A stretch of DNA of 64,000 nucleotides from Bacillus sp. Marseille-Q3570 (GCF_946151055.1 NZ_CAMGYZ010000002.1:310001-374000); one strand, 5' to 3'; shown: positions 41,546 through 51,353, numbered from the stretch's first letter. Translations and numbers: made by a program. Notes: generated from the sequence alone by a model not told the origin.

Positions 41546-41872
41546 TTAAAAATAATAGGGATATGGATAAGGCGCGAAGTAAGGAACCAGTGATAAGGCT
41601 GCTAGACCAGCTAACGGTAATAATAACCCGCCAAACCTCCTGAATCTTGGTTGTCGATAGTCTTCCCGGTCATAAGATTCTGGTTCCATCATTTGTGGTA
41701 CAAGGAGTTCCACCTTATCCTTCTTCATCCCCATGATGATTGCGTCGAATTTCTTTCCGTCCTTCGTTTCAACAATCACATGGTAGTTTTTATATTGCTT
41801 ACATTTGTCGTACATGTATTTCGCCCGTTCGTCGTCTCGGATTGATTCATCATAATGATGTTCTGCCATCAT
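41546..41872 (-). CDS. Conserved small protein with Sm-like beta domain and Tyr/Pro tail
   Basis: The 108-residue protein starts at ATG 41872 behind AAAGGAG. Residues about 28-60 (YHVIVETKDGKKFDAIIMGM and VELLVPQM) look like a small Sm-like or SH3-like beta barrel. A hydrophobic stretch (LLLPLAGLAALSLV, about 83-97) and the end FAPYPYPYYF follow. Bacillaceae carry several small proteins of this build, some spore-associated. I cannot name this one. A surface or spore-envelope role is only an inference from the tail. Confidence 0.65.
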   Translation of the reverse strand: MMAEHHYDESIRDDERAKYMYDKCKQYKNYHVIVETKDGKKFDAIIMGMKKDKVELLVPQMMEPESYDREDYRQPRFRRFGGLLLPLAGLAALSLVPYFAPYPYPYYF

Positions 41873-42038
41873 TCATCATCTCCTTTCTCACAATGTCATG
41901 ATATTCACCCAGAAGAATGATGTGCCTAATTTTTTCTAGACGTTCCGATTTTTGCGGGATCACTCTCGAAGAAAACCTTTGCCAAGACTTAATGATAAAA
42001 TTGCAGAGTTTTAAATCAAATAGTTTACGAACCAATTA

Positions 42039-42226
42039 TTAAAGGACACCAAAGACCTTATTAGCCCCATAAACCCCCTCTTCAGAAAATTAGTGGACAC
42101 CAGGGACCTTATTCGCCTAAAACCTGAGAAAATCATGATCGTTTTCGGCAATTAACGGAACAGTTGTCCTCTAATTTTGGAAATCAATCCTTTATGCCAC
42201 AGATAGCGGAACAGATGTCCTCTAAT
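42039..42226. repeat. Diverged dyad array with exact 51-bp spacing (4 units)
   Basis: TTAAAGGACACC (42039) and TTAGTGGACACC (42090) in one direction and GTCCTCTAA (42166 and 42217) in the other keep the 51-base spacing of the TTAACGGACAC arrays, though the core has drifted from AACGGACA to AAAGGACA or AGTGGACA. The gap 41873-42338 (466 bases) has no gene. Confidence 0.85.
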
Positions 42227-42307
42227 TTCAGCAGATTGCCCAAAACTTGGACAGTACTCCTCTGCCTCGTATTCGTGTTCTTGAAGTCCTCGAACAACGC
42301 AAATTAA

Positions 42308-42334
42308 AAAGCACCTGCTCAAGACAGATGCTTT
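42308..42334 (-). terminator. Terminator of lplJ
   Basis: On the minus strand AAAGCA-T-CTG and CAG-G-TGCTTT arms are followed by TTAATTT. The stem has one internal mismatch. Confidence 0.7.
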
Positions 42335-42338
42335 ATCA

Positions 42339-43334
42339 TTAATGGATCAGGTCCAAAAACTGTTCCCTCGTTATTTTTCCTAAGTAATGACTGATATCAA
42401 GGTCAGCTAATGCTTTTTCGATTTCAGCGTAGTCGTATCGCACACCAGTGATACGTTTTTCGATATCTTCAACATCCCCGACACCAAAGAAATCGCCATA
42501 AATTTTACAGGCTTGAATCATGTTCTTCTCCACGTCCAGGCGGACATCAAGTTGTCCTGCTCCCTCGAAACGATGAGAATGTTTCACATTGAATTTAGGA
42601 GATTTACCGTAATTCCAGTCCCAATTCTGATATCGGTCTGCCGAAATCTCATTGATGACTTTCCAATCCTCTTCAGTCAGGTGATATTGTGGGATTTCTT
42701 CTTCCCCTTCAAAAAGATAACGGAGCAATGTTACCTTGAATTGCTCGGTCGTCATGTCTTGATCAAGATGGTCACGAATATTGGCGACACGGCTTCGGAT
42801 CGATTTGATCCCCTTCGATTTGATCTTATCCATATTCACATTCAGAGCAGAAACGACATTCTCGATCTGTGAATCGAACATAAGTGTCCCATGGCTGAAC
42901 ATACGGCCCTTTGTTGAAAATTGCGCATTCCCTGAAATTTTCTTGCCTTCGACGAGGATATCATTGCGCCCGCTCAATTCAGCCGGAACGCCAAGTTTAT
43001 GGAGTGCTTTGATCACTGGTTCGGTAAACTTTTTAAAATCATGAAAGCTGTTTCCATCATCCTTTGTGATGAAGCTGAAGTTCAAATTCCCATGATCATG
43101 ATAAACCGCTCCTCCGCCAGAAAGCCTGCGAACAACATGTATTCCGTTTTCACGTACATACTCCGAATTGATTTCTTCCACCGTATTCTGGTTCTTTCCG
43201 ATGATGATCGAAGGTTCATTGATATAAAACAAGAGGTATGTATCGTTGATATGCAAATGTTTCAGTGCGTATTCCTCAATCGCAAGGTTGATCCTCGGAT
43301 CGGTAATATTTTCATTATCGATAAATAGTAACAT
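42339..43334 (-). CDS. lplJ: Lipoate-protein ligase
   Basis: The 331-residue enzyme activates free lipoate with ATP and transfers it to lipoyl domains such as the E2 at 19014. Motifs are the lipoate-binding RRLSGGGAVYHD near 69-80, GRNDILVEGKKISGNAQ with the catalytic Lys near 133, and an additional C-terminal domain. In B. subtilis lplJ (yhfJ) also neighbours yhfI and yhfK, and here the order lplJ-yhfI on the minus strand and yhfK divergent matches. Confidence 0.93.
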   Translation of the reverse strand: MLLFIDNENITDPRINLAIEEYALKHLHINDTYLLFYINEPSIIIGKNQNTVEEINSEYVRENGIHVVRRLSGGGAVYHDHGNLNFSFITKDDGNSFHDFKKFTEPVIKALHKLGVPAELSGRNDILVEGKKISGNAQFSTKGRMFSHGTLMFDSQIENVVSALNVNMDKIKSKGIKSIRSRVANIRDHLDQDMTTEQFKVTLLRYLFEGEEEIPQYHLTEEDWKVINEISADRYQNWDWNYGKSPKFNVKHSHRFEGAGQLDVRLDVEKNMIQACKIYGDFFGVGDVEDIEKRITGVRYDYAEIEKALADLDISHYLGKITREQFLDLIH

Positions 43335-43396
43335 GCTTGTCCTCCCATATTTACTTAATATCTAGCTATACAAAAGAAATGAATGCCAGCTTGCAT

Positions 43397-44134
43397 CTAG
43401 TCGCCTTCCCACACCAGACCTTCCTCTGCTAAAACGACATCGCCATTGAACTGTGCCTGTGCTTCCGGAACAAGCTGATCGATTTCACCGAAATGAGGCA
43501 GGTGGGTCAAGATCAATTTTCCCACACTGGATTCACGGGCGATTTGGCCAGCCTCTTCACTCGTCATATGCCCTACATTCGCCCCATCCATCCCCTTATA
43601 AAGATTGGATTCACATAGTAGAAGATCCACTCCTCGAAAAAAAGGATAGAAGGATTCTTGAAAACTCGAGTCAGCGGTGTAACCAATCATGTGCCGTATC
43701 CCTTCTATACGCATCGCATAACATGGAACAGCGTGCTTCGTTTGTAAAAATGTGATTTTGAACGGACCCACTGAAATCGGCAGTGCCGGGTTATATTCCT
43801 TTGAAGCAGTAAACGTTTTGTATGCAAGTCTATTGAATTCTGTTTCATTAAAACGATGACCGTAAATCGGGAGTTCCGGCAATGTTGTTCCAGTATGTGA
43901 TTTGACAAGCCTTGCAAATTGCAACGGGCCGATATCTGCAATGTGGTCCGCATGATAATGGGAGATGACAACTGCATCCAGATCTTCTACATTTATATAA
44001 GATTGAACTTTCGAAAGGACGCCACTTCCACAATCGACCAATAAATTGAATCCATCTTCCTGTACCAAATACCCTGAGGTTGCTTCACCCGATTTGGGAA
44101 AACCACCCCAGCAGCCGACAACAGTTACCTTCAA
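43397..44134 (-). CDS. yhfI: YhfI-like MBL-fold hydrolase
   Basis: I start at TTG 44134 (245 residues), because GGGGTGA is spaced well before it and the resulting N-terminus, KVTVVGCWGGFPKSGEATSG, matches the family start; a longer frame to 44179 is possible. The metallo-beta-lactamase motif SHYHADHIADIGP is near 60, with further ligands at LQTKHAVPCY, TADSSF and LTHLPH. RNase Z-like phosphodiesterase activity is likely, but the natural substrate is unknown. It ends 63 bases before lplJ. Confidence 0.85.
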   Translation of the reverse strand: MKVTVVGCWGGFPKSGEATSGYLVQEDGFNLLVDCGSGVLSKVQSYINVEDLDAVVISHYHADHIADIGPLQFARLVKSHTGTTLPELPIYGHRFNETEFNRLAYKTFTASKEYNPALPISVGPFKITFLQTKHAVPCYAMRIEGIRHMIGYTADSSFQESFYPFFRGVDLLLCESNLYKGMDGANVGHMTSEEAGQIARESSVGKLILTHLPHFGEIDQLVPEAQAQFNGDVVLAEEGLVWEGD

Positions 44135-44285
44135 TAAACTCACCCCATTCACTTTTCTACCTATAATTGTATATAACATAAGTATTTACTTCTAGTATAC
44201 CGCTATGACTCATAACGAACCGTTTATATTCCCGTGTTTTGTGGTAAATAATAATTATGTTTTCACTGAAAGGAGTTTTGATAGG

Positions 44286-44930
44286 ATGAAAGTACTTGTA
44301 GTTGGAGCAAACGGCGGTACTGGCCGTCATATACTTAGTATGTTAGGTGAAAGTAATGACCATCAAGCTGTAGCGATGATCCGTGATATTACACAGTCTG
44401 CTGAATTGGAGAAGCTCGGAATCAGTGAAACTGTACTAGCTGATTTAGAAGATGAGGTGGATCATGCTGTAGAAGGCTGTGATGCCATCCTCTTTGCAGC
44501 CGGGTCTGGTTCGAAGACAGGTCCTGATAAAACAATCACCGTTGATCAGGAAGGTGCGATCAAGCTGGTGCAAGCTGCTGAAAAGCATGGTGTGAAACGA
44601 TTTGTCATGCTGAGCACAGTCGGAGCTGATAACCCAGAATATGGTTCAGAAGGTATGAAGCATTATTTTGAGGCAAAGAAAAAAGCTGATGATGCATTAA
44701 GGGAAAGCTCTCTCTCTTACACAATCGTAAGACCAGGTAGACTCTCTTACGACGCTGGAACTGGTAAAATCAGAGCAGCAACACAACTTGACGACTATTC
44801 AGGTGAGATTTCACGTGAAGATGTTGCAAAAGTGATGATCGAATCGCTCAATGTTGAAAATACAAAAGGTAAAACCTTCGAATTCCTCTCAGGCGATACT
44901 GAGATCGTCGAAGCTTTGAAGTCGTTGTAA
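44286..44930 (+). CDS. yhfK: YhfK-like atypical SDR, NAD(P)-binding epimerase family
   Basis: I start at ATG 44286 (214 residues), behind AAAGGAG; the extra upstream frame is AT-rich noncoding. The nucleotide-binding motif VGANGGTGRH is at 5-14. CDAILFAAGSGSKTG near 73 and TIVRPGRLS near 148 match the NAD(P)H-binding YhfK/HSCARG-like group. The function is not known. It is divergent from yhfI and followed by a strong terminator. Confidence 0.88.
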   Translation: MKVLVVGANGGTGRHILSMLGESNDHQAVAMIRDITQSAELEKLGISETVLADLEDEVDHAVEGCDAILFAAGSGSKTGPDKTITVDQEGAIKLVQAAEKHGVKRFVMLSTVGADNPEYGSEGMKHYFEAKKKADDALRESSLSYTIVRPGRLSYDAGTGKIRAATQLDDYSGEISREDVAKVMIESLNVENTKGKTFEFLSGDTEIVEALKSL

Positions 44931-44936
44931 GAAAAC

Positions 44937-44973
44937 GGGGCTTCCCAATATTGGGAAGCCCCTTCCTTTTTAT
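44937..44973. terminator. Strong terminator after yhfK
   Basis: A 12-bp perfect stem, GGGGCTTCCCAA (44937-44948) and TTGGGAAGCCCC (44951-44962), is followed by a T-rich run. It also faces the end of the sugar permease gene on the minus strand. Confidence 0.93.
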
Positions 44974-45000
44974 ATTGGTTTTGTCCAGATAAACGGATGC

Positions 45001-45825
45001 TTACTTATCACCCGTAAGCTTGAGCCCTTTTACAAAATACCTGTTGAAGAATGCATAAATGATAAGGACTGGCAGGGTAAACACCATTGATGCCGCCATG
45101 ATATAGTTCCAGTAACTGATGAATTGGCCTTTGAAGGAATTCAGACCAAGCGGAAGCGTAAACATATCAGGGCTCGACAATATGACGAGCGGTCTGAAAA
45201 AATCGTTCCAAAAGGCCATGAAAACGAAAATCGTCTGCGCAGCAAGCGCTGGCTTCGCTAAAGGAAGGACGATTCGGAAAAACGTGCCGAATTTACCAAG
45301 TCCATCAATTGCCGCTGCTTCCTCAACCTCTTTCGGAAAATTGATGAAGAACTGTCTCATCATGAAGATGAATGTCGCGTTGACAGCCCCCGGGATGATC
45401 ATTCCTTGATACGAATCCAGCCATCCGAGCTCCTTCAATATTAAAAAGTTCGGAATCAATGTAACCTGGAATGGAATCATCAATACTGCCAAAACGATCA
45501 AGAAAATGCTTTTCCGCCCTGGAAAGCTCAGTCGTGCAAGCGCATATCCTGCCATCGAATTGAAAAGCAGATTCAACAACGTGCCCACGCCTGCAATAAC
45601 AACGCTGTTGAACAACCATTTCAAAAATAAAGGTTGTCTTGCAAAGATTTCTTTATAATTTTCAAATGTAAATTCTTTCGGAATGAAGTTGATGGAACCG
45701 CTGACGATTTCCCCCAATGATTTGAAAGAAGAAGACAGGGCCCATAAAAACGGAATGAGAGTTATGATCGCGTATACGATGAGAACCGTATACAGAAAGA
45801 TCCTTCCGAATGATCGCTTTTTCAT
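45001..45825 (-). CDS. Sugar ABC transporter permease, MalG/UgpE type
   Basis: The 274-residue permease has six helices and the EAA loop EEAAAIDGLGKFGTFFRIVLP near 180-200, with the typical Gly and Pro positions. It is the second permease of a carbohydrate uptake 1 family importer, 12 bases after the first permease. The operon also encodes a debranching-type enzyme, so maltooligosaccharide-like substrates are likely. No ATPase is encoded here; an MsmX-type shared ATPase would supply it. Confidence 0.92.
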   Translation of the reverse strand: MKKRSFGRIFLYTVLIVYAIITLIPFLWALSSSFKSLGEIVSGSINFIPKEFTFENYKEIFARQPLFLKWLFNSVVIAGVGTLLNLLFNSMAGYALARLSFPGRKSIFLIVLAVLMIPFQVTLIPNFLILKELGWLDSYQGMIIPGAVNATFIFMMRQFFINFPKEVEEAAAIDGLGKFGTFFRIVLPLAKPALAAQTIFVFMAFWNDFFRPLVILSSPDMFTLPLGLNSFKGQFISYWNYIMAASMVFTLPVLIIYAFFNRYFVKGLKLTGDK

Positions 45826-45837
45826 GGTATCCCTCCT

Positions 45838-46740
45838 TTAGTAAAGTGATTCTTCTTTAGAAAATTTCCTTTGCAGCAACGTAGCGGCAAGGATGACGAT
45901 CGCCAGCATGAATGCGAGTGCAGTAGCATATCCCATCGTACCTAAAGTTTTAAATGCATATTGATAGATCAAGAGGACGACAGTCAAAGTCGAATTGTTC
46001 GGGCCACCTGACCCTCCTGAAAAGATATAGGACTGGTCAAACAACTGGAACGTCCCGATCAATCCCATGATGACTACGAATGAAGTCACTGGTCGAAGGT
46101 TCGGTACGGTGATATTCCAGAATTTCTGGATCCCGCTTGCGCCATCCAACTCTGCTGCCTCATACTGACTGTCAGGAATATCCTGGAGTGCTGCTAAATA
46201 GATGACCATGAAAAATGGTGCTGTTGCCCAGATATTCATGATCATGATCGCAGTAAGTGCCACATCGGGGTCACCAATCCAGTTATAAGTTGGAAGATTG
46301 AAAAACTTCAGTATATGGTTGATCAAACCGTTCTGGTTGTACATCCACATGAATATCAAGGTCAAAACGGCAGAAGAAGTCAACGTCGGGAGAAAATAGA
46401 TCACCCTGAAAAACTTTTGTCCTTTTAGGCCTGCATTTAACGTAGCTGCAAGGACTAAAGCGAGAAAAGTCTGTGCAGGGACCACGATCGCTACATATAA
46501 TGCGGTGTTTTTCAACGCGATGATTGCACGATCATCGAAAGTCACCTTCAGATAGTTATCCAAACCACGGAATTCATAAGCAGCACCCCCTATCAATTCC
46601 ACTTTGTGCAATGAAAGAAATATTGAATAGAGGATCGGTGCAATGACAAATAACCCGAGGATTACGAGTGCTGGTGCCAGGAAAGCATATCCCTGCCCTG
46701 CTTCCCGCCATCCCCTTTTTGATAGACTACTCTTTTTCAT
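45838..46740 (-). CDS. Sugar ABC transporter permease, MalF/UgpA type
   Basis: The 300-residue permease has six helices and the EAA loop YEAAELDGASGIQKFWNITVP near 200. N-terminal LAPALVILGLFVIAPILYS is typical of MalF-like proteins without a long periplasmic loop. It follows the binding-protein gene by 13 bases. Confidence 0.92.
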   Translation of the reverse strand: MKKSSLSKRGWREAGQGYAFLAPALVILGLFVIAPILYSIFLSLHKVELIGGAAYEFRGLDNYLKVTFDDRAIIALKNTALYVAIVVPAQTFLALVLAATLNAGLKGQKFFRVIYFLPTLTSSAVLTLIFMWMYNQNGLINHILKFFNLPTYNWIGDPDVALTAIMIMNIWATAPFFMVIYLAALQDIPDSQYEAAELDGASGIQKFWNITVPNLRPVTSFVVIMGLIGTFQLFDQSYIFSGGSGGPNNSTLTVVLLIYQYAFKTLGTMGYATALAFMLAIVILAATLLQRKFSKEESLY

Positions 46741-46753
46741 GGAATTTCACCTC

Positions 46754-48007
46754 TCATTCTGTCACTTTGATTTCTTTGTTTGCTTGTCTTTGTGCATCCT
46801 TTAATGCTTCATCCAATGGTCGATCACCTAAATACGCGCTTAAAAACTGGTTGTTGAAGTTGTTCATGACAATCGGGAGGGATGGACCATCTTGCCATAC
46901 TGTCGCATATTCAGCACCTTGTACAAGCGGAGCTCTGAGTTCATCCTCATCATACCCGAGTTCTTCTGCGACAGATTTCCTGGTTGGAAGAGCGAATCCC
47001 TTGCTCGTCCATTTCTTCATCCCTTTTTTACTGGTCAAATAAGAAATGAGTTCCCAGGATTCTTTCTTGTGTTCAGATTCAGCGTTCATCGCATAGCCGA
47101 CAGTGAATGCCATCGTGCCTTTTTTACCATTGATGGTCGGAAGCTCCGCGGTTCCATATTCAAGCTCTGGAAAGGTCTCTTCAAGAAATGGAATATTCCA
47201 GTTCCCCTCCATCACCATCGCAGCCTTTCCTTGTCCGAACATCTCACCAGCATCACCAGCACCGACTTCGGACGGCTGCACGGCCGTCTTCTCCTTCAAA
47301 TGCATATCAATGATCGGCTGTATTCCATCGACAACCTTTTCTTCTGCAAATGTTGCACGGCCATCCTTAATAACTTGTCCGCCCTGGGACTCAGCCATAT
47401 AATACAGACGTGCAAGCTCAGGCATGACGCCCAGACCATAAACACCATCTTCCGCCCTGGTCAGTTTTTCTGCTGCATCTTCCATCTCCCCCCATGTTTG
47501 TGGAGGGCCATCAATTCCTGCTTTCTTGAACATTTTTTTATTGTAGAAAAGTGCTAATGTGGAATAATCCTTCGGTAGACCATATATCTTCCCATCAGCT
47601 TTAAAAGCATCCAGCATCGGTTCTTCGAAATCTCCAAGGTCGAAATCCTCTGTAATATACTTATCAAGTGGTGCGACCGCCCCTGTTTCGATCAGTGCGG
47701 GTGCTTCAAAAGCATCCAGATAGAAAACGTCAGCGGCAGTCCCTCCAATAAGGCGGGTCTTCAGGACATCCATGTATTGATCGCTGATCACATTCAGTTT
47801 GACATCAATATGAGGGTGTTCTTTTTCAAAATCCGCAATCACTTCGTTGAGCAATTTTTGCTCGACTGGATTCCCTCCCCAGCCACTTAATACGATTTCA
47901 GTCTTTCCTCCACCTGAAGTACTGTCCTTACTACATCCTGCAAGAAGGAAAAAAAGCAATAACGTAGTCAGTCCAATGACAGATATCCATTTTTTATGAC
48001 TGTTCAT
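46754..48007 (-). CDS. Sugar ABC transporter substrate-binding lipoprotein
   Basis: The 417-residue precursor has a lipoprotein signal with lipobox LLAGC (Cys25). The mature part is a type-1 sugar-binding fold: IVLSGWGGNPVEQ near 36, DVFYLDAFEAPALIE near 93 and WTSKGFALPTRKSVAEE near the C-terminal third. It lies 25 bases after the debranching enzyme gene. The sugar is inferred from its enzyme neighbour as an alpha-glucan fragment. Confidence 0.9.
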   Translation of the reverse strand: MNSHKKWISVIGLTTLLLFFLLAGCSKDSTSGGGKTEIVLSGWGGNPVEQKLLNEVIADFEKEHPHIDVKLNVISDQYMDVLKTRLIGGTAADVFYLDAFEAPALIETGAVAPLDKYITEDFDLGDFEEPMLDAFKADGKIYGLPKDYSTLALFYNKKMFKKAGIDGPPQTWGEMEDAAEKLTRAEDGVYGLGVMPELARLYYMAESQGGQVIKDGRATFAEEKVVDGIQPIIDMHLKEKTAVQPSEVGAGDAGEMFGQGKAAMVMEGNWNIPFLEETFPELEYGTAELPTINGKKGTMAFTVGYAMNAESEHKKESWELISYLTSKKGMKKWTSKGFALPTRKSVAEELGYDEDELRAPLVQGAEYATVWQDGPSLPIVMNNFNNQFLSAYLGDRPLDEALKDAQRQANKEIKVTE

Positions 48008-48032
48008 GTTTACACTCCTCTTAGTTTTTCTA

Positions 48033-50135
48033 CTAAGCCTGATGATGTTGAATCACTTCATATCCCGTCGTATTTTCCAAAATATCTACCGTAAGAGCTT
48101 CATTTTCACGGCGGACATGAACGGATAGGCACCCTTGTCCAACTCGTAAATACTCTACCTTCAACTCATTCATTCCTTCCAGCAGATATGGTGATAAATC
48201 GATGCGCTCATTAAGGCTGTCCGGAAATAATCCGAGCAACGTCTGGACGAAGACGAGCGGTGTTCCTGCTGCCCACGCCTGTGGTGAACAAGCTACCGGA
48301 TACTTCACCGTCCTGCCAAGTGATTGATCATAACCGCAGAAGAGCTCTGGCAATCTGTCATATTCAAAGTCTTTTGAGGCGGTGATCAACCCGGTTATGA
48401 TGTTATTAGCAAAGGACTGTCGTTTCACTTTGCTCATGCCGAGAAGGATCATACTGTTATCGTGAGGCCAAACGCTTCCGTCATGATAGCTCATCGGATT
48501 ATAACCTGCTTCTCCTTCTGCCATCGTACGGATTCCATATCCAGAGAAGAAGCTCGGTGAGACCAGTTTCTCGATGACAGCATCGGCTTTCTCATCCTCA
48601 AGCATCTCTGCAAACAGGACGTGTCCGGGATTCGATGTCAATGTACCCACCTGTTTTTTATCATTATCAAGGGCAATGGCATGGAAACCCAGATCTGCCA
48701 TCCAAAAGCTTTCATCATACTTTTCTTTCAGCTGTTGAGCTTGTTTCTTAAGTGTTGCAGCTTCCTTTCCTTTTCCTTGCTTTTCATATATCGCAGCAAT
48801 CCCCATTTTCGCTTGATAGACATATCCTTGGACTTCTGATAAGGCAATCGGGGTTTCCGCATAATCTCCGTTCCGATGGACGACCGAGTCTGCGGAATCC
48901 TTCCAGCCCTGGTTTGCGATTCCTTTGCTGGACTCCTGGTGGTACTCGACGAACCCGTCCCCATCCCGGTCTCCATATTCATCAATCCACTTCAATGCGG
49001 CTTTGATGTTCGGAGCCAATTCTTCGACAAGCCGGAGGTCGCCTGTCCATTTCACATATTCCGTAAGTAAAACTAAATACAATGGTGTAGCATCTATCGT
49101 CCCGTAGTATGGGGTGAATGGAATTTGGTCGGTTGCAGCGAGCTCTCCATATCGGATTTCATGCATGATCTTTCCAGGCTGTTCATCACGCCAGCTATTC
49201 ACCTCTTTCCCTTGATAGGCAGCCAATGTCCGGAGTGTACCTTTCGCGATATCCGGGTTGATTGAAAGCATTTGTAATGCGGCGATGAGGCTGTCTCTTC
49301 CGAACGGAACGCCGAACCACGGCAAACCTGCCACTGGAAATCTACCAAAACCGATATCCGTCAACAGCACCCGTAGGTCCCCGACTCCCTGATCGACAAG
49401 TCTTTGAAGCGGCAGATGATCTGTGGTGATGTTCGTAGTTTCAGAGTTCCATTGTTCGTAGGACTTTTTCAGTTTTTCAAGCGCTTTTTCGGCGGAGATG
49501 ATTTGTCCCGAATCCCCGTCGATTTCCGGTACGACAGTGAATGTGATCGCATGGGCTTCACCATGCTCCAACTTGCACTTGAAAGAAATGCTCCCTTCTT
49601 CCGTCACTTCAGCAGCTTTATGATCCCAACCAATATTTGTGGTCCGCTGGACCTGATCGGCTCCTTCGTAATGGTAAGTGAGCCTTGTTTCGTCATAATC
49701 CACTCCTGTCCGTTTTCCAACATTTCCGGTCTGGAAACCGCGGACGATGAACATATCTGCAAAATCTACATCCACATGTAGGCTGAAATAAAATTCAACT
49801 GGTTTAGGATAGTAGTTTTTCAGTTGGATGGTTTCATAGAGTACCCCATCATAGATGAAGCGTGTCCGTTCAATTTCTACAGATTCCCTCCATAAGATGA
49901 GTTTTCCATCCCCTTCCATGTGTGGATTGGTCAAAAGGATTTTCGCCATATAGTTTTCATCTGCCGAGGATGACAGAAGGATGGGATCCTCGCCATTGAT
50001 TTTCACATCAAATTTGTTCAAAAACCGGGTATCCTTCGTATATAGTCCAAGACCATACTCGTTTTCGACTGGAATGTTACCTTTATCATCTGTTAATAAA
50101 AATAAATCGTTTTCTTTGATTACTCTATAATCCAT
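48033..50135 (-). CDS. Glycogen debranching-type enzyme (amylo-alpha-1,6-glucosidase family)
   Basis: I start at ATG 50135 (700 residues), behind ATGGGGGAA. The N-terminal about 230 residues form the bacterial GDE N-terminal beta domain (ENEYGLGLYTKDTRFL near 24). The rest is an alpha/alpha toroid: AGLPWFGVPFGRDSLIAA near 270, DEYGDRDGDGFVEYH near 388, NQGWKDSADSV near 408 and YHDGSVWPHDNSM near 551. It probably hydrolyses or trims alpha-linked oligosaccharides inside the cell. There is no signal peptide. The substrate is unproven; some members act on other glycans. Two LacI-type operators lie upstream. Confidence 0.88.
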   Translation of the reverse strand: MDYRVIKENDLFLLTDDKGNIPVENEYGLGLYTKDTRFLNKFDVKINGEDPILLSSSADENYMAKILLTNPHMEGDGKLILWRESVEIERTRFIYDGVLYETIQLKNYYPKPVEFYFSLHVDVDFADMFIVRGFQTGNVGKRTGVDYDETRLTYHYEGADQVQRTTNIGWDHKAAEVTEEGSISFKCKLEHGEAHAITFTVVPEIDGDSGQIISAEKALEKLKKSYEQWNSETTNITTDHLPLQRLVDQGVGDLRVLLTDIGFGRFPVAGLPWFGVPFGRDSLIAALQMLSINPDIAKGTLRTLAAYQGKEVNSWRDEQPGKIMHEIRYGELAATDQIPFTPYYGTIDATPLYLVLLTEYVKWTGDLRLVEELAPNIKAALKWIDEYGDRDGDGFVEYHQESSKGIANQGWKDSADSVVHRNGDYAETPIALSEVQGYVYQAKMGIAAIYEKQGKGKEAATLKKQAQQLKEKYDESFWMADLGFHAIALDNDKKQVGTLTSNPGHVLFAEMLEDEKADAVIEKLVSPSFFSGYGIRTMAEGEAGYNPMSYHDGSVWPHDNSMILLGMSKVKRQSFANNIITGLITASKDFEYDRLPELFCGYDQSLGRTVKYPVACSPQAWAAGTPLVFVQTLLGLFPDSLNERIDLSPYLLEGMNELKVEYLRVGQGCLSVHVRRENEALTVDILENTTGYEVIQHHQA

Positions 50136-50167
50136 TGTTGATTCCCCCATTTTGATCAATGCGTAAT

Positions 50168-50304
50168 CCGAAACGTTTTGGAAATTATGTGTAAAAAAAC
50201 CTTAGCATAGCTATAGTTGTTTATTTTCGTAATACATAATCTGAAATTATATGAGCTCTACTAAAAGGAAATATTGTCTTTTTATGTCACCCGAAACGTT
50301 TCGG
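50168..50304 (-). promoter_or_regulatory. Operator pair upstream of the debranching enzyme operon
   Basis: CCGAAACGTTTTGG (50168-50181) lies 33 bases before the start codon, and the perfect dyad CCGAAACGTTTCGG (50291-50304) lies 123 bases further upstream. This is the GalR-LacI operator pattern with central CG and matches the site at the regulator's own gene (51354-51367). Looping between the two is possible. Confidence 0.85.
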
Positions 50305-50326
50305 TAAATGTTGTAATGAAAAACCA

Positions 50327-51343
50327 CTAATTGTGGTTTTTACCTGTCGATTCTCTTTTAATCAGTCTCGTATCCAAGATTTTTTTCTGGTATCCGTCTT
50401 TTCCTTCCAGCATATTTGTCAATAAAATTGCGGATTCATAACCTAGCTGATAGCGGTTTTGAGCGATTGTCGTCAGGCTTGGAGTTGTATAAGCAGACAA
50501 AATGATGTTATCGAATCCAATGATGGATAGATCCTCAGGCATGTTCTTGCCTGATTTTCTTGCTCCTCTCATTGCACCGATCGCCATCAGGTCACTCGCA
50601 CAAAATAATGCTGTCATATCCGGAAATTTACTGAGCAATTCTCCCGCTTTTTGTTCAGCCGTCTCTTCAAGAAAGTCTCCGTTCACCACATAATCTTCAA
50701 CGAAAGGAATGTTCTTTTTCGAAAGTGCCTGCTTATATCCTTCCAGTCTCTCTTTACTGACGAACGCCTGGCCATGGCCGTTTATCATACCAATATGCCT
50801 GTGTCCTTGTTCGAGAAGATGATCGACCGCTTTAAAAGCACCTTCTTTGTTATCGACCGACACATAACCGACGGTTTCACTTTCAATCGGAATATCAATC
50901 AGTACACAAGGAATATCACTCTCCAGCACTTCCTCTAAATAAGGATCATCTGTTTTGATTCCTTGCAGGATGAGTCCATCTACCTTTCTTTCCTGACAAA
51001 GCTGGGTATATGTTTTTTCATGCTGCTTTTCCGAACTCGTACTTAACAACACAAGATCGTAATCTGACTGGGCAGCATAATCGTTTATTCCGCATAAGAC
51101 CTCGTAGGTGAAATTATCTTTACTCCCCTCGATTCTCATGCCAGAAACCAACAATCCTATGGTCTTTGTCTTATTCATGACCAGGCTTCTTGCCAGAAGA
51201 TTAGGACTGTACTTCAATTCTTTTGCAACTTGTTTGATTTTTTCTCTAGTCTTTTCGCTTACATCCGAGTATCCATTTAAAGCCCTTGAGACGGTTGTAA
51301 CTGATACACCAGCATGCTTTGCGATATCTTTGATCGTTGCCAA
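50327..51343 (-). CDS. LacI family transcriptional regulator
   Basis: I start at TTG 51343 (338 residues), behind GGAGG; the open frame extends 53 codons upstream but this gives the exact LacI N-terminus, ATIKDIAKHAGVSVTTVSRA. The helix-turn-helix and hinge cover about 2-60 (YSPNLLARSLV) and the periplasmic-binding-like domain follows. It presumably senses a sugar derived from the imported oligosaccharide. It sits directly upstream of the operators of the debranching enzyme operon. Confidence 0.93.
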   Translation of the reverse strand: MATIKDIAKHAGVSVTTVSRALNGYSDVSEKTREKIKQVAKELKYSPNLLARSLVMNKTKTIGLLVSGMRIEGSKDNFTYEVLCGINDYAAQSDYDLVLLSTSSEKQHEKTYTQLCQERKVDGLILQGIKTDDPYLEEVLESDIPCVLIDIPIESETVGYVSVDNKEGAFKAVDHLLEQGHRHIGMINGHGQAFVSKERLEGYKQALSKKNIPFVEDYVVNGDFLEETAEQKAGELLSKFPDMTALFCASDLMAIGAMRGARKSGKNMPEDLSIIGFDNIILSAYTTPSLTTIAQNRYQLGYESAILLTNMLEGKDGYQKKILDTRLIKRESTGKNHN

Positions 51344-51353
51344 AACTCTTCCT

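Noticed and set aside
41850-42035. A 61-residue minus-strand frame overlapping the start of the small protein at 41546
   Set aside because: No ribosome binding site, no recognisable features, and it overlaps a better gene start.
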